Shown: positions 1-9,157, counted from the stretch's first letter. The stretch: DNA of 37,296 nucleotides from Marinomonas gallaica (GCF_001639745.1 NZ_LTAX01000028.1:1-37296); one strand, 5' to 3'. Numbers and translations: made by a program. Notes: generated from the sequence alone by a model not told the origin.

Positions 1-1
1 G

Positions 2-49
2 GCCCCGCATGGTAAAGCAATCAAAGACGAGGTATCCAGTATCTCGTAA
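2..49 (+). CDS. Possible 3' end of a plus-strand gene
   Basis: The frame from position 2 is open for 15 codons and ends with TAA at 47-49. It reads as a hydrophilic tail ending DEVSSIS. The evidence that it is real is indirect: a plus-direction terminator-like structure begins at the stop codon, and the neighbouring rplQ operon converges on it. I do not recognise the protein, and 15 residues are too few to name a family. It may be chance open frame. Confidence 0.3.
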   Translation, partial: APHGKAIKDEVSSIS

Positions 50-95
50 TGCTGTTTCGCTTAAGTGAACAGCATTAGCCTATGGCTCTTTTTTT
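47..95 (+). terminator. Rightward terminator-like double hairpin
   Basis: A perfect 10-base inverted repeat pairs 47-56 with 68-77. It is followed at once by a short AGCC-TAT-GGCT hairpin (77-87) and a C plus seven T run (88-95). The position just after the stop at 47-49 suits a plus-strand terminator. The second stem is only four pairs, so efficiency is uncertain. Confidence 0.5.
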
Positions 96-147
96 GTGTC
101 TATTTATATCGGTCTTTTTGCAATAGAAAGACTGTAGACACAAAAAA
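90..147. repeat. 13-base inverted repeat between convergent terminators
   Basis: TTTTTTGTGTCTA at 90-102 is repeated inverted at 135-147. Nested inside is a second perfect 6-base inverted repeat, GTCTTT (112-117) with AAAGAC (127-132). The outer arms supply the T run of the rightward terminator and overlap the A/T tract of the leftward one. Folding this structure would compete with the 142-172 hairpin. Confidence 0.7.
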
Positions 148-172
148 GCCGGGCTTGTGGCCCGGCTTTTTT
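142..172 (-). terminator. Terminator of the alpha operon (after rplQ)
   Basis: A perfect 13-base inverted repeat pairs 142-154 with 160-172 around a 5-base loop. The core GCCGGGC stem is flanked by six A and six T, so it can terminate in both directions. It lies 16 bases beyond the rplQ stop and is the only strong intrinsic terminator in the spc-alpha stretch. Confidence 0.92.
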
Positions 173-187
173 AAAGCAAATGCTGTA

Positions 188-571
188 TTACTCAGCGTCT
201 GCTGCTTCCGTAACTGGACGATCGACCAGTTCAACGTAAGCCATAGGTGCGTTATCACCTGCACGGAAGCCACATTTTAAAATGCGAACGTAACCGCCAG
301 GACGACCTTGGTAACGAGGACCAAGCTCAGAGAACAATTTACCTACTGCATCTTTGCTACGCGTGCGTGCAAAGGCTAGGCGACGATTCGCAACGGAATC
401 TTCTTTCGCCAATGTGATCAAAGGCTCAGCAACGCGACGAAGTTCTTTGGCTTTCGGCAACGTAGTTTTAATAACTTCGTGCTCGAATAAAGAAGCAGCC
501 ATGTTTTTGAACATCGCTTTACGATGTGAGCTAGTACGGTTTAAGTGACGTCCACTCTTACGATGACGCAT
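188..571 (-). CDS. rplQ: 50S ribosomal protein L17
   Basis: L17 is a large-subunit protein near the peptide exit tunnel. The 127-residue product is the usual bacterial length. It starts [12 protein letters not shown] and carries the family's glycine-rich C-terminal segment [17 protein letters not shown] at about residues 89-105. The ATG at 571 has an AAGGAA Shine-Dalgarno six bases upstream. It is the last gene of the alpha operon, 42 bases after rpoA, and is followed by a strong terminator. Confidence 0.98.
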   Translation of the reverse strand: MRHRKSGRHLNRTSSHRKAMFKNMAASLFEHEVIKTTLPKAKELRRVAEPLITLAKEDSVANRRLAFARTRSKDAVGKLFSELGPRYQGRPGGYVRILKCGFRAGDNAPMAYVELVDRPVTEAADAE

Positions 572-613
572 TTTACATTCCTTACCAAACTACGGTGGTC
601 AGGGAACAATGAT

Positions 614-1618
614 CTAGCGAGCTAGAACTTTGCTATCGTCTTTTAGACTAGCCGGTGGCCAGTTTTCTAGACGCATTCCCAAAGACAGACCGCGCTGTGC
701 TAAAACATCTTTAATTTCAGTTAATGACTTCTTACCAAGGTTAGGCGTTTTAAGTAACTCAACCTCTGTACGCTGAATCAAATCACCGATGTAGTAGATA
801 TTTTCTGCTTTCAGACAGTTAGCACTGCGAACGGTTAGCTCAAGATCATCAACCGGGCGTAGCAAAATTGGATCAATCTCATCCTCTTCTTCTTCTACAA
901 CTGTCTCGCTTTCGCTTTCTAGTGCGACAAATACCGCGATTTGTTGTTGTAGAATCGTCGCTGCACGGCGAATTGCTTCTTCTGCGTCGATCGTACCATT
1001 AGACTCAATGTCAATGACAAGTTTGTCTAGGTCAGTACGCTGCTCTACACGAGCATTTTCTACGCTGTAAGCAACACGGCGAACAGGACTGAAAGAGGCA
1101 TCCAGCTGCAAGCGACCAATAGGACGAGTCTCATCGTCACCAGCAACACGAGCGTCAGCAGGCTCATAACCACGACCACGGGCCACTTTGATCTGCATGT
1201 TTAACTCTGCAGTATCATCAAGGTGACAAATCACATGATCTGGGTTAGAGATCTCAGAGTCAGCAACCAGTTGGATATCTCCAGCCGTTACGACACCAGG
1301 ACCTTTCTTACTTAGTGTTAGAGTTGCTTCATCTTGCCCGTGTAGAGCGATCGCAACTCCTTTTAGGTTAAGAAGAATTTCAATAACGTCTTCTTTTACC
1401 CCTTCAATCGCACTGTACTCATGCAATACACCGTCGATTTCTACTTCGACAATTGCACAACCAGGCATAGAAGACAAAAGTATACGACGAAGCGCGTTGC
1501 CTAATGTGTGTCCGAAACCACGCTCTAGTGGTTGCAGAGTCACTTTGGCGCGCGATTGGCCCAACTCTTGTACTTCGATGTTGCGTGGGGTTAACAATTC
1601 GCTCACTGAACGCTGCAT
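614..1618 (-). CDS. rpoA: RNA polymerase subunit alpha
   Basis: Alpha dimerises to nucleate core RNA polymerase, and its C-terminal domain contacts UP elements and activators. The 334-residue protein has the N-terminal assembly domain (about 1-233), an acidic linker rich in Glu, and the C-terminal domain (about 250-334). The DNA-contacting RSANC segment falls at about 264-268 and the helix-hairpin-helix-like [12 protein letters not shown] follows. It lies between rpsD and rplQ, as in the standard alpha operon, so subunit supply is tied to ribosomal protein output. Confidence 0.99.
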   Translation of the reverse strand: MQRSVSELLTPRNIEVQELGQSRAKVTLQPLERGFGHTLGNALRRILLSSMPGCAIVEVEIDGVLHEYSAIEGVKEDVIEILLNLKGVAIALHGQDEATLTLSKKGPGVVTAGDIQLVADSEISNPDHVICHLDDTAELNMQIKVARGRGYEPADARVAGDDETRPIGRLQLDASFSPVRRVAYSVENARVEQRTDLDKLVIDIESNGTIDAEEAIRRAATILQQQIAVFVALESESETVVEEEEDEIDPILLRPVDDLELTVRSANCLKAENIYYIGDLIQRTEVELLKTPNLGKKSLTEIKDVLAQRGLSLGMRLENWPPASLKDDSKVLAR

Positions 1619-1654
1619 AGATCCACCTATTTCTTAATCCTAACCATCTAGCTA

Positions 1655-2275
1655 TTACTTAGAGTAAAGCTCGACGATTAGGTTCTCATTAATTTCAGCT
1701 GATAAATCGGCACGCTCTGGAGCAGCTTTGTAAGTTGCTTCCAGTTTAGTTGCATCAACTTCGACCCAATGGATCGGTGCACGACTTTTAGATAGCTCTA
1801 GCGCGTTTTGTACACGCAACTGCTTCTTAGCTTTTTCACGGATAGACACAACATCACCAGCTTTCACTTGGAATGATGCGATGTTTACCAATTCGCCGTT
1901 AACTAGAATGGCTTTGTGGCCAACTAGCTGACGAGCTTCCGCACGTGTAGAGCCGAAGCCTGCACGGTATACTACATTGTCTAAACGTGACTCAAGAAGT
2001 TGCAGAAGGTTTTCACCAGTTGCACCTTTGATACGAGCAGCGTCTTTGTAGTAGTTGCGGAATTGTTTTTCAAGAATGCCGTAAATACGACGAACTTTTT
2101 GTTTTTCACGTAGCTGTAGACCGTAATCAGAAAGACGACCACGACGTGCACCGTGCACACCAGGAACTGTTTCTGCTTTACATTTTGATTCTAAAGCGCG
2201 TGAGCCACTTTTAAGTTGTAAGTCTGTGCCTTCACGACGAGACAATTTACAAGTTGGACCTAAATAACGAGCCAT
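1655..2275 (-). CDS. rpsD: 30S ribosomal protein S4
   Basis: S4 is a primary 16S rRNA binding protein that nucleates 30S assembly. In E. coli it is also the translational repressor of the alpha operon. The product is 206 residues, the E. coli length. The S4 RNA-binding fold covers about 95-160, including [19 protein letters not shown]. The N-terminus [18 protein letters not shown] is typical. The ATG at 2275 lies 14 bases after rpsK. Whether it represses here through the rpsM leader cannot be read from the gene. Confidence 0.99.
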   Translation of the reverse strand: MARYLGPTCKLSRREGTDLQLKSGSRALESKCKAETVPGVHGARRGRLSDYGLQLREKQKVRRIYGILEKQFRNYYKDAARIKGATGENLLQLLESRLDNVVYRAGFGSTRAEARQLVGHKAILVNGELVNIASFQVKAGDVVSIREKAKKQLRVQNALELSKSRAPIHWVEVDATKLEATYKAAPERADLSAEINENLIVELYSK

Positions 2276-2289
2276 GTGTCTGTCTCCTC

Positions 2290-2682
2290 TTAAACGCGAC
2301 GTTTCTTAGGCGGACGGCAACCGTTGTGCGGGATTGGCGTCACGTCTGTGATGTTGTTGATGCGCAGACCCAATGCATTTAATGCACGAACTGCGGATTC
2401 ACGACCAGGACCAGGGCCCTTGATCATTACGTCAACGTTCTTTAGGCCGAACTCTTGTGCAGCAGTTCCGGCACGTTCTGCAGCAACCTGTGCTGCAAAT
2501 GGGGTACTTTTACGAGAACCACGGAAACCAGAACCACCTGCAGTCGCCCAAGACAAAGCATTGCCTTGGCGATCAGTGATAGTCACGATCGTGTTGTTGA
2601 AAGACGCGTGTACATGAGCAACACCGTCGACGACCGTCTTTTTGACTTTCTTCTTGGTACTGCGCGCTGCTGGCTTAGCCAT
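2290..2682 (-). CDS. rpsK: 30S ribosomal protein S11
   Basis: S11 sits on the 30S platform and helps shape the mRNA exit region. The 130-residue protein has the basic N-terminus, the central [14 protein letters not shown] strand, and the conserved C-terminal [18 protein letters not shown]. It is the second gene of the alpha operon, between rpsM and rpsD. The 68-base gap to rpsM holds a perfect 8-base inverted repeat, larger than the other gaps in this operon. Confidence 0.99.
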   Translation of the reverse strand: MAKPAARSTKKKVKKTVVDGVAHVHASFNNTIVTITDRQGNALSWATAGGSGFRGSRKSTPFAAQVAAERAGTAAQEFGLKNVDVMIKGPGPGRESAVRALNALGLRINNITDVTPIPHNGCRPPKKRRV

Positions 2683-2710
2683 ATTGCACTTTTCCTATAT
2701 CTAATGCTCA

Positions 2711-2737
2711 GCTCTAGCAGACTTAATGCGCTAGAGC
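2711..2737 (-). repeat. Inverted repeat in the rpsM-rpsK gap
   Basis: GCTCTAGC (2711-2718) pairs perfectly with GCTAGAGC (2730-2737) around an 11-base loop. No T run follows in either direction, so it is not a terminator. It could affect mRNA stability or rpsK translation, but nothing in the sequence decides this. Confidence 0.6.
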
Positions 2738-2750
2738 GAAACGCGTTAAA

Positions 2751-3107
2751 TTACTTACGAATTGGCTTACGAGGGCCTTTTCGTGTACGAGCGTTCGTTT
2801 TGGTACGTTGACCACGAACAGGTAAGCTGCGGCGGTGACGGATGCCACGGTTACAGCCCAAGTCCATCAAACGCTTGATAGACATGCTGACTTCACGGCG
2901 GAGGTCACCCTCTACAGTAAACTTAGCAACTTCGCCACGTAGACGGTCTAGCACTTCATCACTTAGAGAACCGATTTTAGCGGTTTCTGCGATCTCTGCA
3001 GCTTTGCAGATTTCTTGTGAGCGTGTGCGACCGATCCCGAAGATGTAAGTTAGAGAAATGACCGCATGTTTATTGTCAGGAATATTGACACCGGCTATAC
3101 GGGCCAT
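2751..3107 (-). CDS. rpsM: 30S ribosomal protein S13
   Basis: S13 is in the 30S head and contacts the large subunit and P-site tRNA. The 118 residues are the usual length. The start [13 protein letters not shown] is typical, and the basic tail [17 protein letters not shown] reaches toward the decoding centre in known structures. It is the first gene of the alpha operon, preceded by a 121-base gap with its own promoter. Confidence 0.99.
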   Translation of the reverse strand: MARIAGVNIPDNKHAVISLTYIFGIGRTRSQEICKAAEIAETAKIGSLSDEVLDRLRGEVAKFTVEGDLRREVSMSIKRLMDLGCNRGIRHRRSLPVRGQRTKTNARTRKGPRKPIRK

Positions 3108-3128
3108 TCACTTTACTCCGTTGTTATG

Positions 3129-3145
3129 GATGAATTCAATTCATC
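3129..3145 (-). repeat. Hairpin in the alpha-operon leader
   Basis: GATGAATT and AATTCATC form an inverted repeat with one base between them. As RNA it would form a stem of about six pairs with a small loop. It lies between the predicted transcription start and rpsM, where enterobacteria carry the S4-binding pseudoknot. I cannot draw a full S4 pseudoknot from the short leader. Confidence 0.5.
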
Positions 3146-3169
3146 ACTTTGCTTTCATGAGGGCGGAAG

Positions 3170-3198
3170 ATTATGCCAGCTTAGCGGACAAAAATCAA
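3170..3198 (-). promoter_or_regulatory. Alpha-operon promoter (sigma70-like)
   Basis: On the minus strand, TTGATT (3193-3198) and CATAAT (3170-3175) are separated by exactly 17 bases. Transcription would start near 3163, giving a leader of about 56 bases to rpsM. The position between rpmJ and rpsM is where the alpha promoter of other gammaproteobacteria lies. Confidence 0.75.
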
Positions 3199-3228
3199 CC
3201 ACCCTCCCATCATCGAATAATTCGACTA

Positions 3229-3342
3229 TTAGCCTTGACGCTGTTTGTGACGAGGCTCAGAACAAATCACTCGAACTGAACCGTTACGACGAACGATTTT
3301 GCAGTTACGACAGATTTTCTTTACAGATGCACGTACTTTCAT
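3229..3342 (-). CDS. rpmJ: 50S ribosomal protein L36
   Basis: The 37-codon gene starts at the ATG at 3342. L36 is a small zinc-ribbon protein of the large subunit. The product begins [14 protein letters not shown] and ends EPRHKQRQG. The zinc ligands of the C+ form are all present: Cys11, Cys14, Cys27 and His32. It lies between secY and rpsM, closing the spc operon as usual. Confidence 0.97.
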   Translation of the reverse strand: MKVRASVKKICRNCKIVRRNGSVRVICSEPRHKQRQG

Positions 3343-3361
3343 GTTCAACTCCAACCTATGC

Positions 3362-4693
3362 TTAACGCATTAGGCCATTTGGACCATATCCAGTCAGGTT
3401 CGACTTTTTCATCAATGACTCGTATTGATGACTCATTAAATGACTTTGTACTTGTGACATGAAGTCCATCACTACGACCACTACGATTAACATCGAAGTA
3501 CCACCGAAGTAGAAAGGAACATTCCAAGCCACGACAAAGAACTGAGGCATCAGTGACACTAGCGTGATATATAATGCACCAAAAAGTGTCAAGCGAGTCA
3601 TAACACCGTCGATATATCGAGCAGTGTGGTCGCCTGGACGAATGCCCGGCAAAAACGCTCCGGACTTTTTCAAGTTATCTGCCACATCTTTAGGGTTGAA
3701 CACCAGCGCTGTATAAAAGAAGCAAAAGAAAACAATTGCTATCGCAAACAACAGCACATAGAGCGGTTGCCCAGGAGCTAGAGCCAAAGAAATATTTTGC
3801 AACCATTCCATACCCTCGCCTTGACCAAACCACTGGCCGATCGAAGCAGGGAACAGAAGAATACTAGAAGCAAAGATCGGTGGGATTACGCCCGCCATAT
3901 TTACTTTTAGTGGCAAATGACTCTTTTGTGCGGCAAACACCTTTTTGCCTTGCTGGCGTTTAGCATAATTCACAGTAATTCGACGCTGACCACGTTCAAT
4001 AAAGACAACGAACGCGATGGTAGCGATTGCTAATATGCCAATCAACAGCAACGCAAGGATATTGATATCACCTTGACGGGCCGACTCAAATGAACGACCT
4101 AGAGCAGAAGGAAGACCTGCTACGATACCGGCAAAGATAAGGATCGAAATACCATTACCAATACCTTTTTCAGTAACTTGCTCACCTAACCACATCAGAA
4201 ATACCGTACCAGCCACAAGAGTAACTACAGCAACTGCGTAGAACTCTAGACCAGAGCTGAACGAAATACCCTGACTAGCAAGGCCAACCGCCATAGAGGC
4301 GGACTGTACAAGAGCAAGAAGAACTGTCCCGTAACGGGTGTATTGGGTGATCTTACGACGACCCGCCTCACCTTCCTTTTTAAGCTGCTCTAGCTGTGGG
4401 CTCACTACAGTCAATAACTGCATAATGATCGAGGCAGAAATATATGGCAGGATACCCAGAGCAAAAATACTCATTCGTTCCAATGCGCCGCCTGAGAATA
4501 CGTTAAATAGACTCAGGATTGTGCCTTCGTTCTGGTCAAATAATGCAGACAAACGATCTGGGTTAATCCCCGGGACCGGAATGTGTGCACCGATTCGATA
4601 TACAATAATTGCTAAGAACACAAAACGAATTCGAGCCCAAAGCTCTCCTAGACCGTTTTGCATACCTGTAGGTAGTGAGCCACGCTTTGTCAT
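3362..4693 (-). CDS. secY: Protein translocase subunit SecY
   Basis: SecY is the channel of the inner-membrane Sec translocon, working with SecE (encoded at 30020-30388) and SecG. The 443-residue product has the ten hydrophobic segments of the family. The N-terminal [13 protein letters not shown] and the plug-region glycine-rich segment [18 protein letters not shown] are typical, as is the cytosolic loop [20 protein letters not shown]. Its ATG at 4693 directly abuts the rplO stop, which suggests translational coupling. Length matches the family. Confidence 0.99.
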   Translation of the reverse strand: MTKRGSLPTGMQNGLGELWARIRFVFLAIIVYRIGAHIPVPGINPDRLSALFDQNEGTILSLFNVFSGGALERMSIFALGILPYISASIIMQLLTVVSPQLEQLKKEGEAGRRKITQYTRYGTVLLALVQSASMAVGLASQGISFSSGLEFYAVAVVTLVAGTVFLMWLGEQVTEKGIGNGISILIFAGIVAGLPSALGRSFESARQGDINILALLLIGILAIATIAFVVFIERGQRRITVNYAKRQQGKKVFAAQKSHLPLKVNMAGVIPPIFASSILLFPASIGQWFGQGEGMEWLQNISLALAPGQPLYVLLFAIAIVFFCFFYTALVFNPKDVADNLKKSGAFLPGIRPGDHTARYIDGVMTRLTLFGALYITLVSLMPQFFVVAWNVPFYFGGTSMLIVVVVVMDFMSQVQSHLMSHQYESLMKKSNLTGYGPNGLMR

Positions 4694-5128
4694 CTATTCC
4701 TCGACTTTTCCGCCAGCTGCTTCAATAGCAGCGCGAGCACCTTTAGTAACTTTAAGGCCGCGAACAGTTACTGCTTTGTCGATAGAACCAGACAAGATAA
4801 CTTTTGCTGACTTAATTTTGTCACCAATGATGTCTGCGCCTTTAAGAGCAGCCAAATCTACAACTTCTGCATTCACTGCGGTTAGTTCGTTAAGACGAAC
4901 CTCAGCAACATACTGTGCCTGACGTGAAGTGAAACCAAATTTTGGCAGACGACGCTGCAATGGCATTTGACCGCCTTCAAAACCAGGTTTAACTGAGCCA
5001 CCTGAACGAGACTTAAGACCTTTGTGGCCACGTCCGCCAGTTTTACCCAAACCGCTACCAATACCGCGGCCTACACGTTTAGGAGCATGCTTGCTACCTT
5101 CGCCAGGGCGAATAGTATTTAGGAACAT
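4694..5128 (-). CDS. rplO: 50S ribosomal protein L15
   Basis: L15 is a late-assembling large-subunit protein. The 144 residues include the long glycine- and arginine-rich N-terminal extension ([18 protein letters not shown], about residues 21-38) that threads into 23S rRNA. The start [14 protein letters not shown] is preceded by a GGAG element. It sits between rpmD and secY, in the standard spc order. Confidence 0.99.
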   Translation of the reverse strand: MFLNTIRPGEGSKHAPKRVGRGIGSGLGKTGGRGHKGLKSRSGGSVKPGFEGGQMPLQRRLPKFGFTSRQAQYVAEVRLNELTAVNAEVVDLAALKGADIIGDKIKSAKVILSGSIDKAVTVRGLKVTKGARAAIEAAGGKVEE

Positions 5129-5129
5129 G

Positions 5130-5315
5130 TTATTCTCCTACCACTTTAACCATGTAATAAACTTTATTGATCATGCCACGAACAGAAGGAGTATCTTCTA
5201 GTTCACGACGTTGACCGATCTTTTTAAGACCCAAGCCTTTAACTGTCTCACGGTGCTTCGGAAGACGACCAATAGGGCTACGAGTCAATTCTACTGTGAT
5301 GGTGTTGTTAGCCAT
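5130..5315 (-). CDS. rpmD: 50S ribosomal protein L30
   Basis: L30 is a small large-subunit protein. The 61-residue product carries the family core [20 protein letters not shown] and the C-terminal [14 protein letters not shown]. The gene is separated from rpsE by six bases and from rplO by one, so the three are almost certainly cotranslated on one mRNA. Confidence 0.98.
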   Translation of the reverse strand: MANNTITVELTRSPIGRLPKHRETVKGLGLKKIGQRRELEDTPSVRGMINKVYYMVKVVGE

Positions 5316-5321
5316 TTCACA

Positions 5322-5822
5322 TTACCCCAAAATTTGATCGACAGACTTACCGCGTTTCGCAGCGATTTGCTCAGGTGCACGCATGTCAGCCAAACCTTTA
5401 ATCGTTGCTTGAACAACGTTAATCGGGTTAGTTGAGCCGTAACACTTAGCCAATACGTTGTGAACACCTGCGATTTCAAGAACCGCACGCATTGCACCAC
5501 CCGCGATAACACCAGTACCTTGAGAAGCTGGCTGCATGTACACTTTAGATGCACCATGGTTCGCTTTAACAGGGTATTGAAGTGTGTCGCCATCTAGAGC
5601 AACAGAAACCATATTGCGACGAGCTTGCTCCATCGCTTTCTGGATTGCTTGAGGCACTTCACGTGCTTTACCACGACCGTAACCTACTTTACCGTTACCA
5701 TCACCAACAACTGTCAAAGCAGTAAAAGAGAAGATACGACCACCCTTAACTACTTTGGCAACGCGGTTTACTTGTACTAGCTTCTCTTGTAGATCGCTAG
5801 TTTGTTGTTCGTTAACTGCCAT
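5322..5822 (-). CDS. rpsE: 30S ribosomal protein S5
   Basis: S5 contributes to the mRNA entry channel and to decoding fidelity. The 166-residue protein has the double-stranded RNA-binding-like N-terminal domain ([19 protein letters not shown] at about 18-36) and the C-terminal domain with [18 protein letters not shown]. It starts at the ATG at 5822, ten bases after rplR. No deviation typical of spectinomycin resistance is obvious, though this was not aligned formally. Confidence 0.99.
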   Translation of the reverse strand: MAVNEQQTSDLQEKLVQVNRVAKVVKGGRIFSFTALTVVGDGNGKVGYGRGKAREVPQAIQKAMEQARRNMVSVALDGDTLQYPVKANHGASKVYMQPASQGTGVIAGGAMRAVLEIAGVHNVLAKCYGSTNPINVVQATIKGLADMRAPEQIAAKRGKSVDQILG

Positions 5823-5832
5823 TTGCTACCTC

Positions 5833-6183
5833 TTAGAACTCTAGACCAGCTTCACGCGCAGCATCTGCTAACGCCTGAACGCGACCGTGGTATTTGAAGC
5901 CAGAACGGTCAAATGCAACAGCGCTGATGCCAGCTGCTTTAGCACGTTCAGCGATAAGAGCACCCACTTTAGCTGCTGCATCTTTGTTACCAGTCGCAGA
6001 AGAACGTAGGCTCGCGTCTAGAGTAGAAGCGCTTGCTAGCACTGTGCTACCACATGGCGAAATTACTTGTGCATACATATGACGTGGTGTGCGATTTACA
6101 GTAAGACGGTTCGCACCTAGGTCACGAATATGCAGACGTGTGCGGCGAGCACGACGAATTCGAGATTGTTTCTTAGTGTTCAT
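5833..6183 (-). CDS. rplR: 50S ribosomal protein L18
   Basis: L18 binds 5S rRNA and, with L5 (encoded at 7579-8118), helps dock it on the large subunit. The 116-residue product has the basic N-terminal tail ([15 protein letters not shown]) and the conserved C-terminal [20 protein letters not shown]. Position between rplF and rpsE is standard. Confidence 0.99.
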   Translation of the reverse strand: MNTKKQSRIRRARRTRLHIRDLGANRLTVNRTPRHMYAQVISPCGSTVLASASTLDASLRSSATGNKDAAAKVGALIAERAKAAGISAVAFDRSGFKYHGRVQALADAAREAGLEF

Positions 6184-6196
6184 GAATGCTTACCTA

Positions 6197-6730
6197 CTAC
6201 TTTTTCTTAGCTTCTTTACGGCGAACAACTTCATCAGCATAACGAACACCTTTGCCTTTATATGGCTCTGGTGGACGGAAGCCGCGAACTTCAGCAGCGG
6301 CTTGGCCAACTGCTTGTTTGTCGATACCGCGAAGAATAACTTCTGTTTGTGATGCACACTCAGCTGTGACGCCTTCAGGCAGATCATAATCAACTGGGTG
6401 TGAGAAACCTAGTGCAAGGTTCAGTACATTGCCTTTAACAGCAGCACGGTAACCAACACCTTGTAGTAGCAGACGTTTTTCAAAACCTTGGCTTACACCA
6501 ACAACCATGTTGTTCACTAGGGCACGAGTCGTACCAGCTAATGCATTGGTTTGTTTTGCACCATCACGTGGAGCAAAAGTTAGAACATTGTCTTCTTTTT
6601 TAACTTCAACGCTTGCGTGTACGTTAAGCTCTAATGCACCTTTGCCGCCTTTTACAGATACAGCTTGGCCATTTAGAGTAACTTCTACACCACTAGGAAG
6701 CGTCACAGGGCTTTTCGCAACTCGAGACAT
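6197..6730 (-). CDS. rplF: 50S ribosomal protein L6
   Basis: L6 lies near the factor-binding region of the large subunit. The 177 residues show the duplicated L6 fold. The C-terminal signature [18 protein letters not shown] segment appears as [20 protein letters not shown] at about 149-168. The start [17 protein letters not shown] is typical. It lies nine bases after rpsH. Confidence 0.99.
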   Translation of the reverse strand: MSRVAKSPVTLPSGVEVTLNGQAVSVKGGKGALELNVHASVEVKKEDNVLTFAPRDGAKQTNALAGTTRALVNNMVVGVSQGFEKRLLLQGVGYRAAVKGNVLNLALGFSHPVDYDLPEGVTAECASQTEVILRGIDKQAVGQAAAEVRGFRPPEPYKGKGVRYADEVVRRKEAKKK

Positions 6731-6739
6731 ACCTAACTC

Positions 6740-7132
6740 CTAGAAAACTGTGCAGATTACTTCGCCACCAATACCAGCAGCACGAGCTGCACGATCAGTC
6801 ATCAAACCTTTAGAAGTAGAGATGATAGCAACGCCTAGGCCTGCTTCTACTTTAGGAAGTTCTGCTGATGCTTTGTATTGACGCAAACTTGGGCGAGAGA
6901 CGCGCTTGATCTCTTCAATTACAGGCTTACCTTCGAAGTATTTAAGTTCGATTGTAAGAGTAGGCTTTGTGCCTTCTTCAACGCTGTAGTCAGTTACGTA
7001 ACCTTCTTCACGAAGAACATTAGCAACAGACACCTTCATGTTTGATGAAGGCATAGACACAGTTGTTTTTGCAGCCAACTGTGCGTTACGGATACGAGTG
7101 ATCATATCCGCAATTGTATCTTGCATACTCAT
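6740..7132 (-). CDS. rpsH: 30S ribosomal protein S8
   Basis: S8 is a primary 16S rRNA binder and, in E. coli, the repressor of the spc operon. The 130-residue product begins [18 protein letters not shown] and ends with the S8 signature [21 protein letters not shown] chose the ATG at 7132 because AGGAG (7140-7144) lies seven bases upstream; the ATG two codons later is less well placed. Unlike E. coli, a 128-base gap containing a very long hairpin separates it from rpsN. Confidence 0.99.
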   Translation of the reverse strand: MSMQDTIADMITRIRNAQLAAKTTVSMPSSNMKVSVANVLREEGYVTDYSVEEGTKPTLTIELKYFEGKPVIEEIKRVSRPSLRQYKASAELPKVEAGLGVAIISTSKGLMTDRAARAAGIGGEVICTVF

Positions 7133-7163
7133 TTAAGAGCTCCTAATAAAAAAACCATTGTGC

Positions 7164-7261
7164 AGCAAATAGAGCTCGCGCATAGTACACAGCAGCGAGC
7201 AGAATGTCCAGCTTTTGAACACCCTCTCACTGCCATGTATTATGATCGCGCTCTACTTGCT
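7164..7261 (-). repeat. Long imperfect hairpin between rpsN and rpsH
   Basis: The two arms (7217-7261 and 7164-7209) can form about 41 pairs including G-U pairs, with three small bulges and about one A-C mismatch, around a 7-base loop at 7210-7216. The outer 12 pairs are continuous. The stem begins at the last base of the rpsN stop codon. Seven T on the minus strand follow nine bases after its foot (7148-7154). GAGCTC at 7172-7177 in the 3' arm could instead pair with GAGCTC at 7137-7142, which overlaps the rpsH Shine-Dalgarno. Function is unknown: an RNA switch, an RNase III site, or a decayed small palindromic element. Confidence 0.85.
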
Positions 7262-7566
7262 TACCAACTAGCTTTCTTCAAGCCTGGTACATCGCCGCGC
7301 ATCGCTGCTTCACGCAGTTTGATACGAGACAAGCCGAAGCGACGGTAAACGCCGTGCGGACGACCTGTAATCTGACAACGATTACGTTGGCGTGAAGAAG
7401 ATGAATCGCGTGGAAGCGCTTGCAATTTAAGCGTTGCTTCCCACTTTTCATCGTCCGATGCATTAACGTCGTTAATGATCGCCTTTAGAGCTGCACGCTT
7501 TTCAGCGTACTTTGCTACTAATTTTTCGCGCTTAGCTTCGCGTTGAATCATTGATACTTTAGCCAT
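7261..7566 (-). CDS. rpsN: 30S ribosomal protein S14
   Basis: S14 is in the 30S head. The 101-residue length and the absence of paired CxxC motifs mark it as the long, zinc-free form. The signature [19 protein letters not shown] is at about 63-81. It follows rplE closely (12 bases). The large gap after it is exceptional for this operon. Confidence 0.99.
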   Translation of the reverse strand: MAKVSMIQREAKREKLVAKYAEKRAALKAIINDVNASDDEKWEATLKLQALPRDSSSSRQRNRCQITGRPHGVYRRFGLSRIKLREAAMRGDVPGLKKASW

Positions 7567-7578
7567 GATTCCTACCTC

Positions 7579-8118
7579 TTATTTCTTGAAAGGGAAACTA
7601 AAGGCGGCTAGCAAAGCACGACCTTCTTCGTCGGTACGAGCAGTAGTAGTAATGGTAATATCCATACCGCGTACACGGTCTACTTTATCGTAATCGATTT
7701 CTGGGAAGATGATCTGCTCTTTAACACCCATGCTGTAGTTACCGCGTCCGTCAAATGACTTCGGGTTAAGACCACGGAAGTCACGGATACGTGGGATAGC
7801 AACATCAACCAAACGGTCGAAGAAATCCCACATACGCTCACCACGTAGAGTAACTTTACAACCGATCGGGTAACCGTCACGGATTTTAAAGCCTGCAACA
7901 GATTTGCGTGCTTTTGTTACTACCACTTTCTGGCCGCTAAGTGCTGTAAGATCATTTACCGCATTTTCAAGAAGTTTCTTGTCTGCGATAGCTTCACCAA
8001 CACCCATATTCAACGTAATTTTAGTGATTTTAGGCACTTCCATTACGTTGTTGTAACTGAACTGTTCTGTCAGTTGAGCTACAACTTGATCTTTATAAAC
8101 TTGCTTAAGTCTCGCCAT
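7579..8118 (-). CDS. rplE: 50S ribosomal protein L5
   Basis: L5 binds 5S rRNA in the central protuberance and contacts P-site tRNA. The 179-residue product has the L5 core, including [18 protein letters not shown] and the C-terminal [20 protein letters not shown]. In E. coli the S8 repressor binds the mRNA at the start of this gene; I see no obvious equivalent in the 18-base rplX-rplE gap. Confidence 0.99.
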   Translation of the reverse strand: MARLKQVYKDQVVAQLTEQFSYNNVMEVPKITKITLNMGVGEAIADKKLLENAVNDLTALSGQKVVVTKARKSVAGFKIRDGYPIGCKVTLRGERMWDFFDRLVDVAIPRIRDFRGLNPKSFDGRGNYSMGVKEQIIFPEIDYDKVDRVRGMDITITTTARTDEEGRALLAAFSFPFKK

Positions 8119-8136
8119 GGCTATAAATTCTCGCTC

Positions 8137-8454
8137 TTAGGCGTCGATCGCTTCACTGTTAGATTTGAAAACACGTACTTTAGTACCGTCTTCATTCACT
8201 TTAAAGCCGACGCGATCCGCTTTACCCGTAGCATTGTTAAAAATGGCTACATTTGAAACCTGGATAGGTGCTTCTTTTTCAACGATGCCGCCAGTCGTAC
8301 CCTTCATAGGGTTTGGCTTTTCATGTTTCTTGACCATATTGATACCAGAAACAAGTACACGGCTTTCGTCTACTACTTTAACAACTTTGCCGCGTTTGCC
8401 TTTATCTTTACCAGCAATTACTACGACTTCATCGTCACGTTTGATTTTACGCAT
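8137..8454 (-). CDS. rplX: 50S ribosomal protein L24
   Basis: L24 initiates assembly of the large subunit and later lies at the tunnel exit. The 105-residue protein opens with a KOW motif (about residues 8-26, [19 protein letters not shown]). It is the second gene after rplN in the spc order, 15 bases away. Confidence 0.99.
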   Translation of the reverse strand: MRKIKRDDEVVVIAGKDKGKRGKVVKVVDESRVLVSGINMVKKHEKPNPMKGTTGGIVEKEAPIQVSNVAIFNNATGKADRVGFKVNEDGTKVRVFKSNSEAIDA

Positions 8455-8469
8455 TCTGTCCCCTCCCTC

Positions 8470-8838
8470 TTACAGCACTTCAGGCGCAAGAGAAACAATT
8501 TTCATGAACTGCTCAGTACGCAATTCACGTGTCACAGGACCAAAGATACGAGTACCGATCGGTTGGCCTGAAGCATTTAGTAGAACCGCAGAGTTTACAT
8601 CAAAGCGGATCACAGAGCCATCAGGACGACGCACACCTTTCTTAGTTCGAACGACAACAGCGTTCATAACTTGGCCTTTCTTAACACGACCACGAGGGAT
8701 CGCTTCTTTTACTGTGACTTTGATAATGTCACCGATTGCAGCATAACGACGATGAGAGCCACCCAGTACTTTAATACACTGAACGCGCTTCGCGCCGCTG
8801 TTATCTGCTACATCAAGCATCGATTCTGTTTGAATCAT
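8470..8838 (-). CDS. rplN: 50S ribosomal protein L14
   Basis: L14 lies at the subunit interface and forms a bridge to 16S rRNA. The 122-residue protein begins [17 protein letters not shown] and contains the signature [20 protein letters not shown]. It is the first gene of the spc block in E. coli. Here only 51 bases separate it from rpsQ and I see no convincing promoter, so S10 and spc genes may be one transcript. Confidence 0.99.
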   Translation of the reverse strand: MIQTESMLDVADNSGAKRVQCIKVLGGSHRRYAAIGDIIKVTVKEAIPRGRVKKGQVMNAVVVRTKKGVRRPDGSVIRFDVNSAVLLNASGQPIGTRIFGPVTRELRTEQFMKIVSLAPEVL

Positions 8839-8883
8839 TACTGCTCTCCAATCAAATTAGATAACAAGTCTCATGAAGGAAGG

Positions 8884-8902
8884 AGCTGCTTATACAGCAG
8901 CT
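8884..8902 (-). repeat. Perfect 7-base inverted repeat at the rpsQ end
   Basis: AGCTGCT (8884-8890) and AGCAGCT (8896-8902) flank five bases and overlap the rpsQ stop codon. No T run follows on the minus strand, so it is not a terminator. It may stabilise the mRNA end or be incidental. Confidence 0.45.
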
Positions 8903-9156
8903 GCTTTCTCAACAACCTGAACTAGCTTCCAAGTTTTAGTTTTAGAGTAAGGACGTGTTTCCACTACCTTAACCGTATCACCAACTTGGCACTCGTTGTT
9001 TTCATCATGAGCGTGCAGTTTAGATGAACGACGAACGAACTTACCGTATAAAGGGTGACGTTCCGTACGCTCAACTAGTACTACGATGGACTTATCCATC
9101 TTATCGCTTACTACTTTACCAGTAGCTGTACGAGCTTGAGTTTCTACACTTGCCAT
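8890..9156 (-). CDS. rpsQ: 30S ribosomal protein S17
   Basis: S17 is a primary 16S rRNA binder with an OB fold. I start it at the ATG at 9156, giving 88 residues beginning [14 protein letters not shown], because this matches family length and has AGGT eight bases upstream. An in-frame ATG seven codons earlier lies inside the rpmC coding region and is less likely. Motifs include [20 protein letters not shown]. One base separates it from rpmC. Confidence 0.97.
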   Translation of the reverse strand: MASVETQARTATGKVVSDKMDKSIVVLVERTERHPLYGKFVRRSSKLHAHDENNECQVGDTVKVVETRPYSKTKTWKLVQVVEKAAAV

Positions 9157-9157
9157 C

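Noticed and set aside
65..280. 71-codon plus-strand open frame over the rplQ terminator
   Set aside because: It crosses the terminator and runs into the complement of rplQ; no ribosome-binding site or family resemblance.
4338..4922. 194-codon plus-strand frame opposite secY and rplO
   Set aside because: It is antisense to two strongly conserved genes, low in complexity, and explained by codon bias of the opposite strand.
8165..8746. 193-codon plus-strand frame opposite rplX and rplN
   Set aside because: Antisense shadow of two ribosomal protein genes; it crosses their boundary and shows no recognisable domain.
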